A stretch of DNA of 64,000 nt from Pseudomonas ekonensis (GTDB lineage: Bacteria; Pseudomonadota; Gammaproteobacteria; Pseudomonadales; Pseudomonadaceae): the NCBI RefSeq assembly GCF_019145435.1, contig NZ_JAHSTS010000002.1:1956001-2020000 (forward strand), given 5' to 3'. A model generated the notes under the pieces. That model was not told the origin of the DNA and searched no databases. It was given only the letters and a program-made list of their open reading frames with translations. Made by a program: the position numbers and the translations under genes. Below, piece by piece: positions 1-9,010 of this stretch. Within the stretch, counting starts at the first letter, position 1; the number at the start of each line of letters is the position of its first letter.

Positions 1-871
1 GTACCGCCGACACATGCTCTGCGCGGGTCGCCAGCGACACCATGCCCGCACCGCTGCGCAGCGCGCTTTCGGTACTGAGCACGATCGCCCCGCCGAACCC
101 GAGGTCGCCGCCGATCAGCAGCACATGACCGAACCGGCCCTTGTGCGCCGTCGCTGCCCGAGGGGCCGGACGCGGCAGATTAGCGGCGTCGAGACGACGG
201 GCGGCAACGGGAATGTCACAGAAGGTTTCGGCCGGCGCCTGCAGATCGTTGAACGCCAGTTCACCGACATGATCGGCCGCGTCGCCGGTGAACAGCCCCA
301 GCTTGAGGCCGATGAAGGTCACGCAGAGGTCGGCGCGCACCGCCACACCCGACACGCACCCGGTATCGGCGCACAATCCGGACGGCACATCCACCGCCGC
401 CACCGGCAGGCCGCTGGCGTTGATCCCGCGGATGGCCGAGGCATACGGTTCGCGCACCTCGCCGCTCAGGCCGGTGCCGAGCAGCGCATCGAGGATCACG
501 CCGCGCAGTTCGCTCTGCGCATTCCAGCCCTGCACGGCAACCCCTTCGGCCAGGGCCTGGCCATGGGCCTGCGCCGCATCCCCCTGCAAACGCTGCGGAT
601 CGCCGACGGCCAGCACCCGCACATGCCAGCCGGCACGGTGCGCCAGCGCCGCCACCAGATAACCGTCGCCGGCGTTGTTGCCGTGGCCGGCCAGCACCGT
701 CAGCTCGTTCGCCGCCGGCCAGCGGCGCACCAGCGCGCGCCAGGTCGCCCGGGTGGCGCGGTGCATCAGTTCCAGGCCCGGCGTGCCGGCAGCGATCAGC
801 CGCGCGTCGATGTCCCGCACCTGGGCGGCGCGGTACAGCGCGTCGGGTAAATGATCTTTCGTGTGCGGCAT
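1..871 (-). CDS. nnr: Bifunctional NAD(P)H-hydrate repair enzyme, 3' end outside window
   Basis: Repairs hydrated NAD(P)H: an N-terminal epimerase domain interconverts the R and S hydrates and a C-terminal ADP-dependent dehydratase restores the cofactor. I read it on the minus strand from ATG at 869-871; about 290 codons are present and the frame is still open at position 1. The protein begins MPHTKDHLPDALYRAAQVR. The YjeF_N signature GHGNNAGDGYLVA is near residue 60, and the beginning of the sugar-kinase-like C-terminal domain (KGRFGHVLLIGGDLGFGGA) is near residue 250. It is divergent from queG with 63 bases between the two start codons, the usual Pseudomonas arrangement. The plus-strand frame over it has no recognisable domain. 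Confidence 0.93.
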   Translation of the reverse strand, partial: MPHTKDHLPDALYRAAQVRDIDARLIAAGTPGLELMHRATRATWRALVRRWPAANELTVLAGHGNNAGDGYLVAALAHRAGWHVRVLAVGDPQRLQGDAAQAHGQALAEGVAVQGWNAQSELRGVILDALLGTGLSGEVREPYASAIRGINASGLPVAAVDVPSGLCADTGCVSGVAVRADLCVTFIGLKLGLFTGDAADHVGELAFNDLQAPAETFCDIPVAARRLDAANLPRPAPRAATAHKGRFGHVLLIGGDLGFGGAIVLSTESALRSGAGMVSLATRAEHVSAV

Positions 872-934
872 GCGTCTTCGGGCTCCGATGTCTGGCAGAA
901 TTATACGCACCTCAGTTCCGGTTTCTCTCGCCTC

Positions 935-1999
935 ATGTCCGCCATCACCACAGACCTCCCCGCCCTGGCCCAATCCATCAAGGACTGGGGCCGCGAGCTG
1001 GGCTTCCAGCAAGTCGGCATCAGCGGTCTGGACCTGGCTGAGCATGAGGGACACCTGCAGCGCTGGCTCGCGGCCGGCTACCACGGCGAAATGGACTACA
1101 TGGGCGCCCACGGCAGCAAGCGCTCGCACCCCGAAGAGCTAGTGCCGGGCACGCTGCGCGTGGTCTCCCTGCGCATGGACTACCTGCCGGGCGACACGCA
1201 CATGGCGCAGAGGCTCGCCCAACCGGAAAAGGCCTACATTTCCCGCTACGCCCTGGGCCGCGACTACCACAAGCTGATCCGCAAGCGCGTGCAGCAGCTG
1301 GCGGACCGGATCCAGGCACAGATCGGCCCGTTCGGCTTCCGCGCCTTCGTCGACAGCGCCCCGGTGCTGGAGAAGGCCATCGCCGAACAGGCCGGCCTGG
1401 GATGGATCGGCAAGAACACCCTGGTCCTGAACCGCAAGGCCGGCAGTTACTTCTTCCTCAGCGAACTGTTCGTCGACCTGCCGCTGCCGGTCGACCCGCC
1501 CCACGCCACCGAACACTGCGGCCGGTGCAGCGCCTGCCTGGACGTCTGCCCGACCAACGCCTTCGTCGGCCCCTATGTGCTGGACGCCCGGCGCTGCATT
1601 TCCTACCTGACCATCGAGCTTAAGAACGCCATCCCCGAAGACCTGCGGCCGCTGATCGGCAACCGGGTGTTCGGCTGCGACGACTGCCAGATCGTCTGCC
1701 CGTGGAACCGCTTCGCCCGCGCGTCCGGGGAAAGCGACTTCAAGCCACGGCACAACCTGGACAACGCCGAACTGGCCGAACTGTTCCTGTGGGACGAAGA
1801 CACCTTCCTCAGCAGCACCGAAGGCTCACCGCTGCGCCGCGCCGGCTACGAGCGCTGGCTGCGCAACCTGGCGGTGGGTCTGGGCAACGCGCCGTCGAGC
1901 ATTCCGGTGCTGGAGGCGCTGAAGGCACGCCGCGACCATCCGTCGGAACTGGTGCGCGAGCATGTCGAGTGGGCCTTGAAGCGGCACGGTGTCGCGTAG
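935..1999 (+). CDS. queG: Epoxyqueuosine reductase QueG
   Basis: Cytosolic cobalamin-dependent iron-sulfur enzyme that reduces epoxyqueuosine to queuosine at the wobble base of tRNAs, the last step of queuosine synthesis. The product is 354 residues, the normal length. The motif FVDSAP near residue 138 holds the conserved acidic residue. Two ferredoxin-type clusters follow: CGRCSACLDVCP near 195 and CDDCQIVCPWN near 247. A HEAT-like helical tail ends the protein. The frame is open from 851, but ATG at 935 is chosen because MSAITTDLPALAQ matches the family start and the upstream codons overlap the divergent nnr promoter region. It ends seven bases before the convergent downstream gene. Confidence 0.96.
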   Translation: MSAITTDLPALAQSIKDWGRELGFQQVGISGLDLAEHEGHLQRWLAAGYHGEMDYMGAHGSKRSHPEELVPGTLRVVSLRMDYLPGDTHMAQRLAQPEKAYISRYALGRDYHKLIRKRVQQLADRIQAQIGPFGFRAFVDSAPVLEKAIAEQAGLGWIGKNTLVLNRKAGSYFFLSELFVDLPLPVDPPHATEHCGRCSACLDVCPTNAFVGPYVLDARRCISYLTIELKNAIPEDLRPLIGNRVFGCDDCQIVCPWNRFARASGESDFKPRHNLDNAELAELFLWDEDTFLSSTEGSPLRRAGYERWLRNLAVGLGNAPSSIPVLEALKARRDHPSELVREHVEWALKRHGVA

Positions 2000-2006
2000 C
2001 GCCGGA

Positions 2007-2618
2007 TCAATGCTCGTCGTTGTAGACGAACTTCGGCATTTCCCAGTGAAAACGAATGGCCAGCAGCCGCAGCAGGAAACCGCCGAACAGGGTGATCAGG
2101 ATCGCCTGTTCGCTCGGTACGTTCAGGAACAGGCAGAGCATGTAGCACCACGCGGCGGCGAACGAGACGCTGGCGTACAGTTCGCGCCGGAAGATCAGCG
2201 GGATGTCGTTGCAGAAGATGTCCCGCAGGATGCCGCCGAACACCCCGGTGATCACGCCGCTGACCGAAGCCACCAGCATGCCGTGGCCCATTTCCAGGGC
2301 GGTCATGCAGCCGATCAGGGTGAACGCCACCAGGCCGACGGCGTCGAGCACCAGGAACAGTGAGCGCAGGTGGCGCATCCAGCGTGCGGTGAACACGGTG
2401 AGCATCGCGGCGGCCGAGGTCAGCACCAGGTATTCGGGATGCTTCACCCAGGTCAGCGGATAGTGCCCCAGCAGCACGTCGCGCACCGAACCGCCGCCGA
2501 GCGCCGTGACGCAGGCGATCAGCACCACGCCGAACCAGTCCATGCCGCGTCGGCCGGCGGACAGGGCGCCGGTCATGGCTTCGGCGGTGATGGCGATCAG
2601 GTAGAGCATCAGCAGCAT
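2007..2618 (-). CDS. YicG-like membrane protein (UPF0126/TRIC family)
   Basis: Inner-membrane protein of 203 residues built of two similar three-helix halves. Each half carries the family motif, GGGSVRDVLL in the first and GGILRDIFC in the second. The family includes E. coli YicG, reported as a glycine transporter, and resembles trimeric intracellular cation channels; substrate cannot be read from the sequence. Convergent with queG with almost no spacer. The ATG start is followed directly by a hydrophobic segment (LLMLYLIAITAEAMTGAL). Single gene, probably transcribed from the spacer at 2619-2775. Confidence 0.85.
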   Translation of the reverse strand: MLLMLYLIAITAEAMTGALSAGRRGMDWFGVVLIACVTALGGGSVRDVLLGHYPLTWVKHPEYLVLTSAAAMLTVFTARWMRHLRSLFLVLDAVGLVAFTLIGCMTALEMGHGMLVASVSGVITGVFGGILRDIFCNDIPLIFRRELYASVSFAAAWCYMLCLFLNVPSEQAILITLFGGFLLRLLAIRFHWEMPKFVYNDEH

Positions 2619-2688
2619 GGTGGCGGTCCTGGCAGGAAGGCGCGCAGTCTAGCCATTTCGCGGCCGCACCAGAAGGGGGCGGATGCGC

Positions 2689-2712
2689 CGTGGCGAGGGA
2701 GCTTGCTTGCGT
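2689..2712. repeat. REP-like palindrome
   Basis: The sequence TGGCGAGGGAGCTTGCTTGC in the spacer between orn and the YicG-like gene matches the core of the palindromic repeat seen again at 30657-30684 and, in diverged form, at 22425, 40721 and 46294. It is a short non-coding repeat of the fluorescens-group REP type. Confidence 0.6.
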
Positions 2713-2775
2713 CGGAGGGCGGAGCACTCCCATGCGCCCTTTCAGGCAGGACGCGCCTGCGGGGACTGCGGCGGC

Positions 2776-3318
2776 TCAGAACTTGATGAAGTGCTCGCGG
2801 TAGTGGCGCAGCTCGGCGATGGACTCGCGGATGTCGTCCAGGGCCAGGTGGGTGCTGCCTTTCTTGAAACTGTCGCGCACGTCCGGCGCCCAGCGCGCAG
2901 CCAGCTCCTTGAGGGTGGAGACGTCGAGGTTGCGGTAGTGGAAGTAGCTTTCCAGCGACTTCATGTGGGCGAACAGGAAGCGCCGGTCCTGGCAGATGCT
3001 GTTGCCGCAGATCGGCGACTTGCCCTTCGGCACCCACTGCTCCAGGAAGGCGATGGTTTCGGCTTCGGCCTCGGCCATGCTCACGCGGCTTTCGCGCACG
3101 CGCTGGGTCAGGCCCGAGTTGCCGTGGGTGCGGGTGTTCCACTCGTCCATACGGGCGAGGACGTCGTCGCTGTGGTGGATGGCGATCACCGGGCCTTCGG
3201 CCAGGGTGTTCAGTTCGCTGTCGGTGACGATGGTGGCCATTTCGATGATGACGTCGGTGTCCGGGTTCAGACCGGTCATTTCCAGGTCGATCCAGATCAG
3301 GTTCTGCGGGTTCTGCAT
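2776..3318 (-). CDS. orn: Oligoribonuclease
   Basis: DEDDh 3'-5' exoribonuclease that finishes RNA decay by degrading di- to pentanucleotides; in Pseudomonas it also clears pGpG, the breakdown product of cyclic di-GMP. 180 residues, full length. Exo I motif IDLEMTG at residues 9-15 supplies the first Asp/Glu pair, and the conserved H...D of Exo III is in HLALDDIRE near the C terminus. An upstream frame extension exists, but [16 protein letters not shown] is the family start (ATG 3316-3318, preceded by AGGAGC on the minus strand). Divergent from rsgA, as in other pseudomonads. Confidence 0.97.
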   Translation of the reverse strand: MQNPQNLIWIDLEMTGLNPDTDVIIEMATIVTDSELNTLAEGPVIAIHHSDDVLARMDEWNTRTHGNSGLTQRVRESRVSMAEAEAETIAFLEQWVPKGKSPICGNSICQDRRFLFAHMKSLESYFHYRNLDVSTLKELAARWAPDVRDSFKKGSTHLALDDIRESIAELRHYREHFIKF

Positions 3319-3428
3319 GATTCGGCTCCTAAGCAATGGTGCGCAGTTTAGCCTAGGCGGGTGGCCGGGCGTGCTAAACTCGCCGCCGTTTTACCCATTC
3401 GATGCATTCTTTTTATTACGGAACACCC

Positions 3429-4460
3429 ATGGCCAAACGCCAACTCAACCGCCGCCAGAGCTGGCGCATCGAAAAGATTCAGGGCGAGCGCGCCGCCCGC
3501 GCCGCCAAACGCGAGTCCTCGGCCGTCGAGGCCCTGGAGGGCGGCGACCTGGGCCCGGAACAGCACGGCCTGGTGATCGCCCACTTCGGTGTGCAGGTCG
3601 AGGTCGAGGCGACCGACGGCGATCAGGCCGGCCAGGTGTTCCGCTGCTACCTGCGCGCCAACCTGCCGGCGCTGGTGACCGGCGACCGGGTGGTCTGGCG
3701 CGCGGGCAACCAGGGCATCGGCGTGATCGTCGCGCAACTGCCGCGCAGCACCGAGCTGTGCCGTCCGGACAGCCGCGGCCAGCTCAAGCCGGTGGCGGCC
3801 AACGTCGACATGATCGTCATCGTCTTCGCCCCGCTGCCCGAACCCCACGCCAACCTGATCGACCGCTACCTGGTGGCGGCCGAGCACGCCGGCATCCGCC
3901 CGCTGCTGCTGCTCAACAAGTTCGACCTGATCGACGAGCAGAACGCCCCGGCGCTCAATGCGCTGCTGGCGGTCTACCGCACCCTCGGCTATCCGGTGCT
4001 GGAAGTCTCGGCGCACCACGGCAACGGCATGGAGCAGCTGCAGCAGTTGCTCGACGGCCGCATCAGCGTGTTCGTCGGCCAGTCCGGCGTCGGCAAGTCG
4101 TCGCTGGTCAACAGCCTGCTGCCGGAGGTGGAGACCCGCGTGGGCCCGTTGTCGGAATGGTCCGGCCAGGGCACCCACACCACCACCACCGCGCGCCTGT
4201 TCCACTTCCCCGGCGGCGGTGAGCTGATCGACTCGCCGGGCATCCGCGAATTCGGCCTGGGCCACGTCAGCCGCGCCGACGTAGAGGCCGGCTTCATCGA
4301 GTTCGAAGACCTGCTCGGCACCTGCCGCTTCCGCGACTGCAAGCACGACCGCGAACCCGGCTGCGCCTTGCTCAAGGCCCTGGAAGACGGGCGCATCCAG
4401 CAGCAGCGGATGAACAGCTACCGCTCGATCATCGCCAGCCTGCCCGACAACGGCTACTGA
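3429..4460 (+). CDS. rsgA: Small ribosomal subunit biogenesis GTPase RsgA
   Basis: Circularly permuted GTPase that acts late in 30S subunit maturation. 343 residues: basic N-terminal tail, OB-fold, then the G motifs in permuted order (G4 NKFD, G1 [10 protein letters not shown]3 DSPGIREF) and a C-terminal zinc-binding region ([14 protein letters not shown]). Start placed at ATG 3429 ([12 protein letters not shown]) because this is the family N terminus; the nine codons upstream belong to the leader. An extended -10-like TGCTAAACT lies near 3371-3379. Ends in a strong hairpin at 4473-4503. Confidence 0.97.
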   Translation: MAKRQLNRRQSWRIEKIQGERAARAAKRESSAVEALEGGDLGPEQHGLVIAHFGVQVEVEATDGDQAGQVFRCYLRANLPALVTGDRVVWRAGNQGIGVIVAQLPRSTELCRPDSRGQLKPVAANVDMIVIVFAPLPEPHANLIDRYLVAAEHAGIRPLLLLNKFDLIDEQNAPALNALLAVYRTLGYPVLEVSAHHGNGMEQLQQLLDGRISVFVGQSGVGKSSLVNSLLPEVETRVGPLSEWSGQGTHTTTTARLFHFPGGGELIDSPGIREFGLGHVSRADVEAGFIEFEDLLGTCRFRDCKHDREPGCALLKALEDGRIQQQRMNSYRSIIASLPDNGY

Positions 4461-4472
4461 ACCGCCGGACAC

Positions 4473-4503
4473 AAAAAAGCCGCGAGACCATCGCGGCTTT
4501 TTT
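4473..4503. terminator. Bidirectional rho-independent terminator (rsgA / motB)
   Basis: A perfect 7-base stem (GCCGCGA / TCGCGGC) with a five-base loop, flanked by six A on the left and six T on the right. It lies between the convergent rsgA and motB genes and can serve both strands. Confidence 0.9.
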
Positions 4504-4508
4504 GTGGG

Positions 4509-5576
4509 TCACTGCTTCGGCGCAGGCGCGGCGGGCGCCGCCGGTGCCGGAGCCGGCGCATGGGCGCCCGGCTCGGTCGGTTTCGGCAGCGGGTCGTCGA
4601 ACAGGTTCAGCCGTTCGCGCAACTCGTGCGGCGCCACCGGTTGCTGATCCGCCGGCAAGGCGTTCGGATCGGCCGGGGTGGCCGGTGCGGCGCCTTCCTG
4701 GCCGTCGGCCGGTTTCGCCGGGTCGGCGCCCTGGGAGCCTTCGATGGCGGCCTGGGCCTTCTTGGTCAGCACCACGATGTCGATGCGGCGGTTGACCGGG
4801 TTGAACGGGTTTTCCTTGTCGAACAGCGCCGACGAGGCATAACCCACCACCCGCGCCACCTGCGACTCCGGATAGCTGCCCGCCACCAGGGCACGCCGGG
4901 CGGCGTTGGCGCGGTTGGCCGACAGCTCCCAGTTGCCGAAGTCGCCGTTGCCCACGTAAGGCTTGGCGTCGGTGTGGCCGCTGATGCTGATCTTGTTCGG
5001 CACCGCTTTGATGGTGTCGGCCATGGCCAGCAGGATGTCTTCGAAGTACGGCTTCAGGCGCGCAGAGCCCGAGTCGAACATCGGCCGGTTCTCGGCGTCC
5101 ATGATCTGGATGCGCAAGCCGTTCGGGGTGATCTCGAACAGGATCTGATCCTTGAACTTCTGCAGCTGCGGGTTCTCTTCGACCTTGTTCTGCAGTTCCT
5201 GCAGCAACAGCTCCAGGCGTTCCTTCTCGACCTGCTCGGCCATGCCCTCGACCTGCTCGGTGTCGACCGTGACCTTGTCCGGCTGCGGCTGCGACTTCAC
5301 CTCAGGGTTGAGGGTGTTTTCCGGCGCCAGGGTCGGCGTGCCGCCCAGGTCGATGATGTACGGCGTACCGCTTTCGGAGAAGCCGACCGGATCCTTGAAG
5401 TAACCGGCGATAGCGATCTTCTGTTCGGGGGTGGCGGTGGACAGCAGCCACAGCACCAGGAAGAACGCCATCATCGCCGTGGCGAAGTCGGCGAAGGCGA
5501 TTTTCCAGGCGCCGCCGTGATGTCCGCCACCGTAGCGCTTGACGCGCTTGATGATTATCGGCTGGTTGTTTTCCAT
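4509..5576 (-). CDS. motB: Flagellar motor stator protein MotB
   Basis: Peptidoglycan-anchored half of the proton-driven flagellar stator. 355 residues: a short cytoplasmic tail, one transmembrane helix (about 27-48) carrying the proton-binding aspartate D30 in the motif FADFATAMMAFF, a periplasmic linker, and an OmpA-like peptidoglycan-binding domain (ISGHTDAKPY ... NRRIDIVVL). The last 80 residues are rich in Pro and Ala. Three bases separate it from motA, so the two are cotranscribed. Pseudomonads usually have a second stator, motCD, elsewhere. Confidence 0.97.
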   Translation of the reverse strand: MENNQPIIIKRVKRYGGGHHGGAWKIAFADFATAMMAFFLVLWLLSTATPEQKIAIAGYFKDPVGFSESGTPYIIDLGGTPTLAPENTLNPEVKSQPQPDKVTVDTEQVEGMAEQVEKERLELLLQELQNKVEENPQLQKFKDQILFEITPNGLRIQIMDAENRPMFDSGSARLKPYFEDILLAMADTIKAVPNKISISGHTDAKPYVGNGDFGNWELSANRANAARRALVAGSYPESQVARVVGYASSALFDKENPFNPVNRRIDIVVLTKKAQAAIEGSQGADPAKPADGQEGAAPATPADPNALPADQQPVAPHELRERLNLFDDPLPKPTEPGAHAPAPAPAAPAAPAPKQ

Positions 5577-5579
5577 GGC

Positions 5580-6431
5580 TTAACGACCGCGAACCGCTTG
5601 TTCCAGCTCGGCGAAGCTCGGACGGTGCGCCGGGTACAGGACCTTGCGGCCGAACTCCACGGCCAGCGACGGCGGCATGCCGGAAGCCGAAGCCACCAGC
5701 GAGGCCTTGATGGCTTCGTAGACGTTCAGCTCTTCCTTGGCGTCATGGGCCAGGGAATGGGCCAGCGGGCCGAAGAAGCCGTAGGCCGCGAGAATACCGA
5801 AGAAGGTACCGACCAGCGCCGCACCCACGTGCAGGCCGATGGATTTCTGGTCGCCTTCGCCCAGGGAGGCCATGGTCACCACGATACCCAGTACCGCCGC
5901 GACGATACCGAAGCCGGGCATGCCGTCGGCGATGCCGTTGACCGCGTGGGACGGGTGCTCCAGTTCTTCCTTGAGGCTGAACAGTTCCATGTCGAACAGG
6001 CCTTCGAGCTCGTGCGGGGCCATGTTGCCGGAGGACATGATGCGCAGGTAGTCGCAGATGAACGCGGTCATGCGCTCGTCTTTGAGCACGGCCGGGTACT
6101 TGGCGAAGATCGGGCTCGCGGCGGCGTCTTCGATGTCGCCTTCGATGGCCATCATGCCTTCGCGGCGGCTCTTGTTGAGGATCTCGTAGATCAGGCCCAG
6201 CACTTCCAGGTAGAAAGTGTGGCTGAAGCGCGAACTGAACATGCCCAAGGCTTTCTTGAACACGTGCATCGTCATGTAGCCGGGGTTGGCCTGAAGGAAG
6301 GCGCCGAGGGCCGCGCCGCCGATGATCATCACCTCGAAGGGCTGGATCAGGGCCGCGATCTTGCCGTGGGAAAGCACGTATCCGCCGAGCACGCTCGCGA
6401 ATACGACGATGATGCCGATAATTTTAGCCAT
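5580..6431 (-). CDS. motA: Flagellar motor stator protein MotA
   Basis: Inner-membrane stator subunit that couples proton flow to rotor torque through its cytoplasmic loop. 283 residues with four hydrophobic segments and the family start MAKIIGIIVVF. ATG at 6429-6431 is selected over an upstream in-frame extension (26 codons) because that extension overlaps the promoter. Ribosome binding site is weak (AGTACTTTCTATCT before ATG). A sigma-28-type promoter lies at 6500-6526 on the same strand, consistent with expression in the late flagellar class. Confidence 0.96.
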   Translation of the reverse strand: MAKIIGIIVVFASVLGGYVLSHGKIAALIQPFEVMIIGGAALGAFLQANPGYMTMHVFKKALGMFSSRFSHTFYLEVLGLIYEILNKSRREGMMAIEGDIEDAAASPIFAKYPAVLKDERMTAFICDYLRIMSSGNMAPHELEGLFDMELFSLKEELEHPSHAVNGIADGMPGFGIVAAVLGIVVTMASLGEGDQKSIGLHVGAALVGTFFGILAAYGFFGPLAHSLAHDAKEELNVYEAIKASLVASASGMPPSLAVEFGRKVLYPAHRPSFAELEQAVRGR

Positions 6432-6499
6432 AGATAGAAAGTACTTGTTTAAGTCGGGTTCAAGGTCATATTCGGAAGTTAAAAAATCTCTTCTTCTAC

Positions 6500-6526
6500 T
6501 TATCGGCAAAACTGCGCCAGACTATA
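6500..6526 (-). promoter_or_regulatory. FliA (sigma-28) type promoter for motAB
   Basis: On the minus strand the sequence TATAGTCT is followed after exactly 11 bases by GCCGATAA. The enterobacterial FliA consensus is TAAAGTTT, an 11-base spacer and GCCGATAA, so the -10 matches 8/8, the spacer is exact and the -35 matches 6/8. It ends 69 bases before the motA start. The assignment rests on sequence match only. Confidence 0.78.
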
Positions 6527-6597
6527 GGCAGTTCAGGCGAAAAGCCAATTTAGCCCATGCCGGGCGCGTCTTTTGCAGATCAAGATCCCGTCCCGAC

Positions 6598-8136
6598 ATG
6601 GCTAATGAAACGAACGTCCCACACGCAACACCGAATACCCTCGACGGTTGGGTCAAGCTGCTCGACGGCGTCCGCCTGCCGGTGCCGCAGTCGGCCCACG
6701 ACCGCGTCTGCCGGGCGATCCGCGACAACCGCAGCTCGCTGCGCGACATCGCCAACCTGATGCAGGACAGCCCCGCGCTGGCCCTGAGCATCATCCGCGA
6801 AGCCAACCGCCACACCCAGGGCAGCATGGCGGAGCCGGCGGAGAACCTCGAAGTCGCCATCAACCGCCTGGGCCTGGCCCGCACCGAAGAACTGCTTGCG
6901 CGCCTGCCCGCCGAGCCCGACGGGCAGATTCCCCAGGCCCTGCGCCAGCTGCAGATGATCAGCCAGCACGCCACGCAACAGGCCAACGGCTTCTTCGCCG
7001 GCCGCCTGGCGCGGCTGTGGCAGGACATCCACTGGGGCAGCCTGCTGTTCCTGTCGCCGCTGTGGCCCCTGGCGCTGACCCACCCCAAACTGCTTGAAGA
7101 ATGGGAACTGCGGGTGATCCACAAGGGCGAATCGGCCCGCAACGTGGAGCGGCAACTGTTCGGCGTGCGCCTGCTGAAGATCGGCCAGGCGCTGGTCGAT
7201 GCCTGGCGTCTGCCGATCTGGGTGCAGCAGGGCTACCGGCTGCTGCTCAACGAGCGGCGCGAACTGGTCAAGGTGCTGCGCATCGCCCGCGACAGCGAGC
7301 ATCCGCTGCGCCAGCAGAACCGCCTCGACGACGACCCGACCCTGCGCCACTGGCTCAACCAGCCGGCCAACACGGTGCTGCTGGCCAATGGCCTGGCGCT
7401 GTCGGCGCAGCAGGCCTGGGACTGCCCCCACAGCGAGCGCTGGCAGTACCTGACCAGCCTCTACCTGCAGATCCCCATGGACGAGGTGCAGCAACAACTG
7501 CACCAGCAGGCCGCCAACAGCGCGCGCCAGCATTTCATGCCGGACCTGTGGCACCCCGCCGTGTCGCTGCTCTGGCCGTGGGGCACCCGCCGCGTCCCGG
7601 CCGGACTGCTGCCGCCCGCCGCCCCCAGCGCCGAAGAGCTGGCCAAATGGCGCCGGCAATGCGCCGAGCTGCTGGCCGAGCCAAGCCGCTTCACCAACGC
7701 CATGCACCTGACCATCGCCGCCCGCGACGCCCTGGTGGCCAGCGGCATGCGCCGGGTGATGATCCTGATGGCCGACCGCACCCATTCCAACCTGCGCGTG
7801 CACCAGACGGCCGGGCTGCCGCCGGAGGCCGCCGCGCTGAATTTTGCGGTCAGCCAGAGCACCGTGCTGCAGCGCCTGCTCGCGCAGCAGGCCCAGGTGC
7901 GCATCACCCCGGACAACAACGCGCAGTTCTCCGCCCTGCTGCCGCCGGCGCTGCGCACGCTGTTCCGCGGCGAACACCTGTTCCTGCGCTCGCTGGTGAA
8001 CAACGGCCGGGTGATCATGATCGTGGTCGCCGACCAGGGCGGCGGGCCGTTCGCCGACGTCACCGTGCAGGCCTTCGGCAAAACCGCGCAGTGCATCGAG
8101 AAAGCCCTGCACAGCTTTAGCCACCGCAGCCAATGA
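6598..8136 (+). CDS. HDOD domain signalling protein
   Basis: 512 residues. Residues about 20-240 form an HDOD domain (metal-independent relative of HD phosphohydrolases), with typical helical text such as RLGLARTEELLARLP. The C-terminal third (from about residue 360) resembles a GAF-type sensor fold (GMRRVMILMADRTHSNLRV). Such proteins act as signalling or regulatory scaffolds; no catalytic residues can be assigned. The start ATG 6598 (MANETNVPHATPNTLDGWV) is chosen since the frame upstream runs antisense into motA. It is divergent from motA and sits in the same place as its P. aeruginosa counterpart beside the stator genes, which hints at but does not prove a link to motility. Confidence 0.8.
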   Translation: MANETNVPHATPNTLDGWVKLLDGVRLPVPQSAHDRVCRAIRDNRSSLRDIANLMQDSPALALSIIREANRHTQGSMAEPAENLEVAINRLGLARTEELLARLPAEPDGQIPQALRQLQMISQHATQQANGFFAGRLARLWQDIHWGSLLFLSPLWPLALTHPKLLEEWELRVIHKGESARNVERQLFGVRLLKIGQALVDAWRLPIWVQQGYRLLLNERRELVKVLRIARDSEHPLRQQNRLDDDPTLRHWLNQPANTVLLANGLALSAQQAWDCPHSERWQYLTSLYLQIPMDEVQQQLHQQAANSARQHFMPDLWHPAVSLLWPWGTRRVPAGLLPPAAPSAEELAKWRRQCAELLAEPSRFTNAMHLTIAARDALVASGMRRVMILMADRTHSNLRVHQTAGLPPEAAALNFAVSQSTVLQRLLAQQAQVRITPDNNAQFSALLPPALRTLFRGEHLFLRSLVNNGRVIMIVVADQGGGPFADVTVQAFGKTAQCIEKALHSFSHRSQ

Positions 8137-8175
8137 CAGCTACAATCGTTTCCCTTTGTGCTCTGGAGACCTCAC

Positions 8176-8991
8176 ATGTCTGACTTCTCTGGCCTGGCGC
8201 TGGTGATCGAGCCGAGCGACCTGCTCCCGCGCCTCGATGCCCCCAACCTGATCCTGGTGGATCTGACCAGCCCTGCCCGCTACGCCGAGGGGCACATTCC
8301 CGGCGCACGCTTCGTCGACCCCAAGCGCACCCAGCTCGGCCAGTTGCCGGCGCCGGGCCTGCTGCCGTCCCGGGACAAGCTCGAAGAACTGTTCGGCGAA
8401 CTGGGCCACCGCCCGGATGCGGTCTACGTGGTCTACGACGACGAAGGCGGCGGCTGGGCCGGGCGCTTCATCTGGATGCTCGACGTGATCGGCCACCACC
8501 ACTACCACTACCTGGACGGCGGCCTGCCGGCCTGGCTGGCGGAAGGCTCGCCGATGTCGATCCAGGTGCCCAAAGCGGTCGGCGGCCCGGTGCCCCTGAC
8601 CCTGCACGAAGAGCCCACCGCCACCCGCGAGTACCTGCAAAGCCGCCTCGGCGCCGCCGACCTGGCGATCTGGGACGCCCGCGGGCCGCTGGAATACTCC
8701 GGCGAGAAAGTGCTGGCGGCCAAGGGCGGGCACATCCCCGGCGCGGTCAATTTCGAATGGACCGCCGGCATGGACCGGGCGCGCCAGTTGCGCATCCGCA
8801 CCGACATGCCGGAAATCCTCGAAGGCCTCGGCATCACCAAGGACAAAGAAATCATCACCCACTGCCAGACCCACCACCGGTCGGGCTTCACTTATCTGGT
8901 GGCCAAGTCCCTCGGTTATCCGCGGGTCAAGGGCTACGCCGGTTCCTGGGGCGAATGGGGCAACCACCCCGACACGCCCGTCGAGCTTTAA
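8176..8991 (+). CDS. rhdA: Thiosulfate sulfurtransferase (rhodanese)
   Basis: Transfers sulfane sulfur from thiosulfate to cyanide or another thiol acceptor. 271 residues with tandem rhodanese domains: an inactive N-terminal one and a C-terminal one carrying the active-site loop CQTHHR. The catalytic cysteine is residue 230, the position known for Azotobacter vinelandii RhdA. The start at 8176 (MSDFSGLALVIEPS) has GGAGA six bases upstream. The gene is followed 19 bases later by psd on the same strand, as in P. aeruginosa, and may be cotranscribed with it. Confidence 0.94.
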   Translation: MSDFSGLALVIEPSDLLPRLDAPNLILVDLTSPARYAEGHIPGARFVDPKRTQLGQLPAPGLLPSRDKLEELFGELGHRPDAVYVVYDDEGGGWAGRFIWMLDVIGHHHYHYLDGGLPAWLAEGSPMSIQVPKAVGGPVPLTLHEEPTATREYLQSRLGAADLAIWDARGPLEYSGEKVLAAKGGHIPGAVNFEWTAGMDRARQLRIRTDMPEILEGLGITKDKEIITHCQTHHRSGFTYLVAKSLGYPRVKGYAGSWGEWGNHPDTPVEL

Positions 8992-9010
8992 AGGTTTTTA
9001 AGGACAGTCA

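Noticed and set aside
14..850. Plus-strand open frame of 278 codons at the left end
   Set aside because: It is antisense to nnr, whose minus-strand translation contains clear YjeF motifs; the plus-strand product is Arg/His/Gln-rich and matches nothing.
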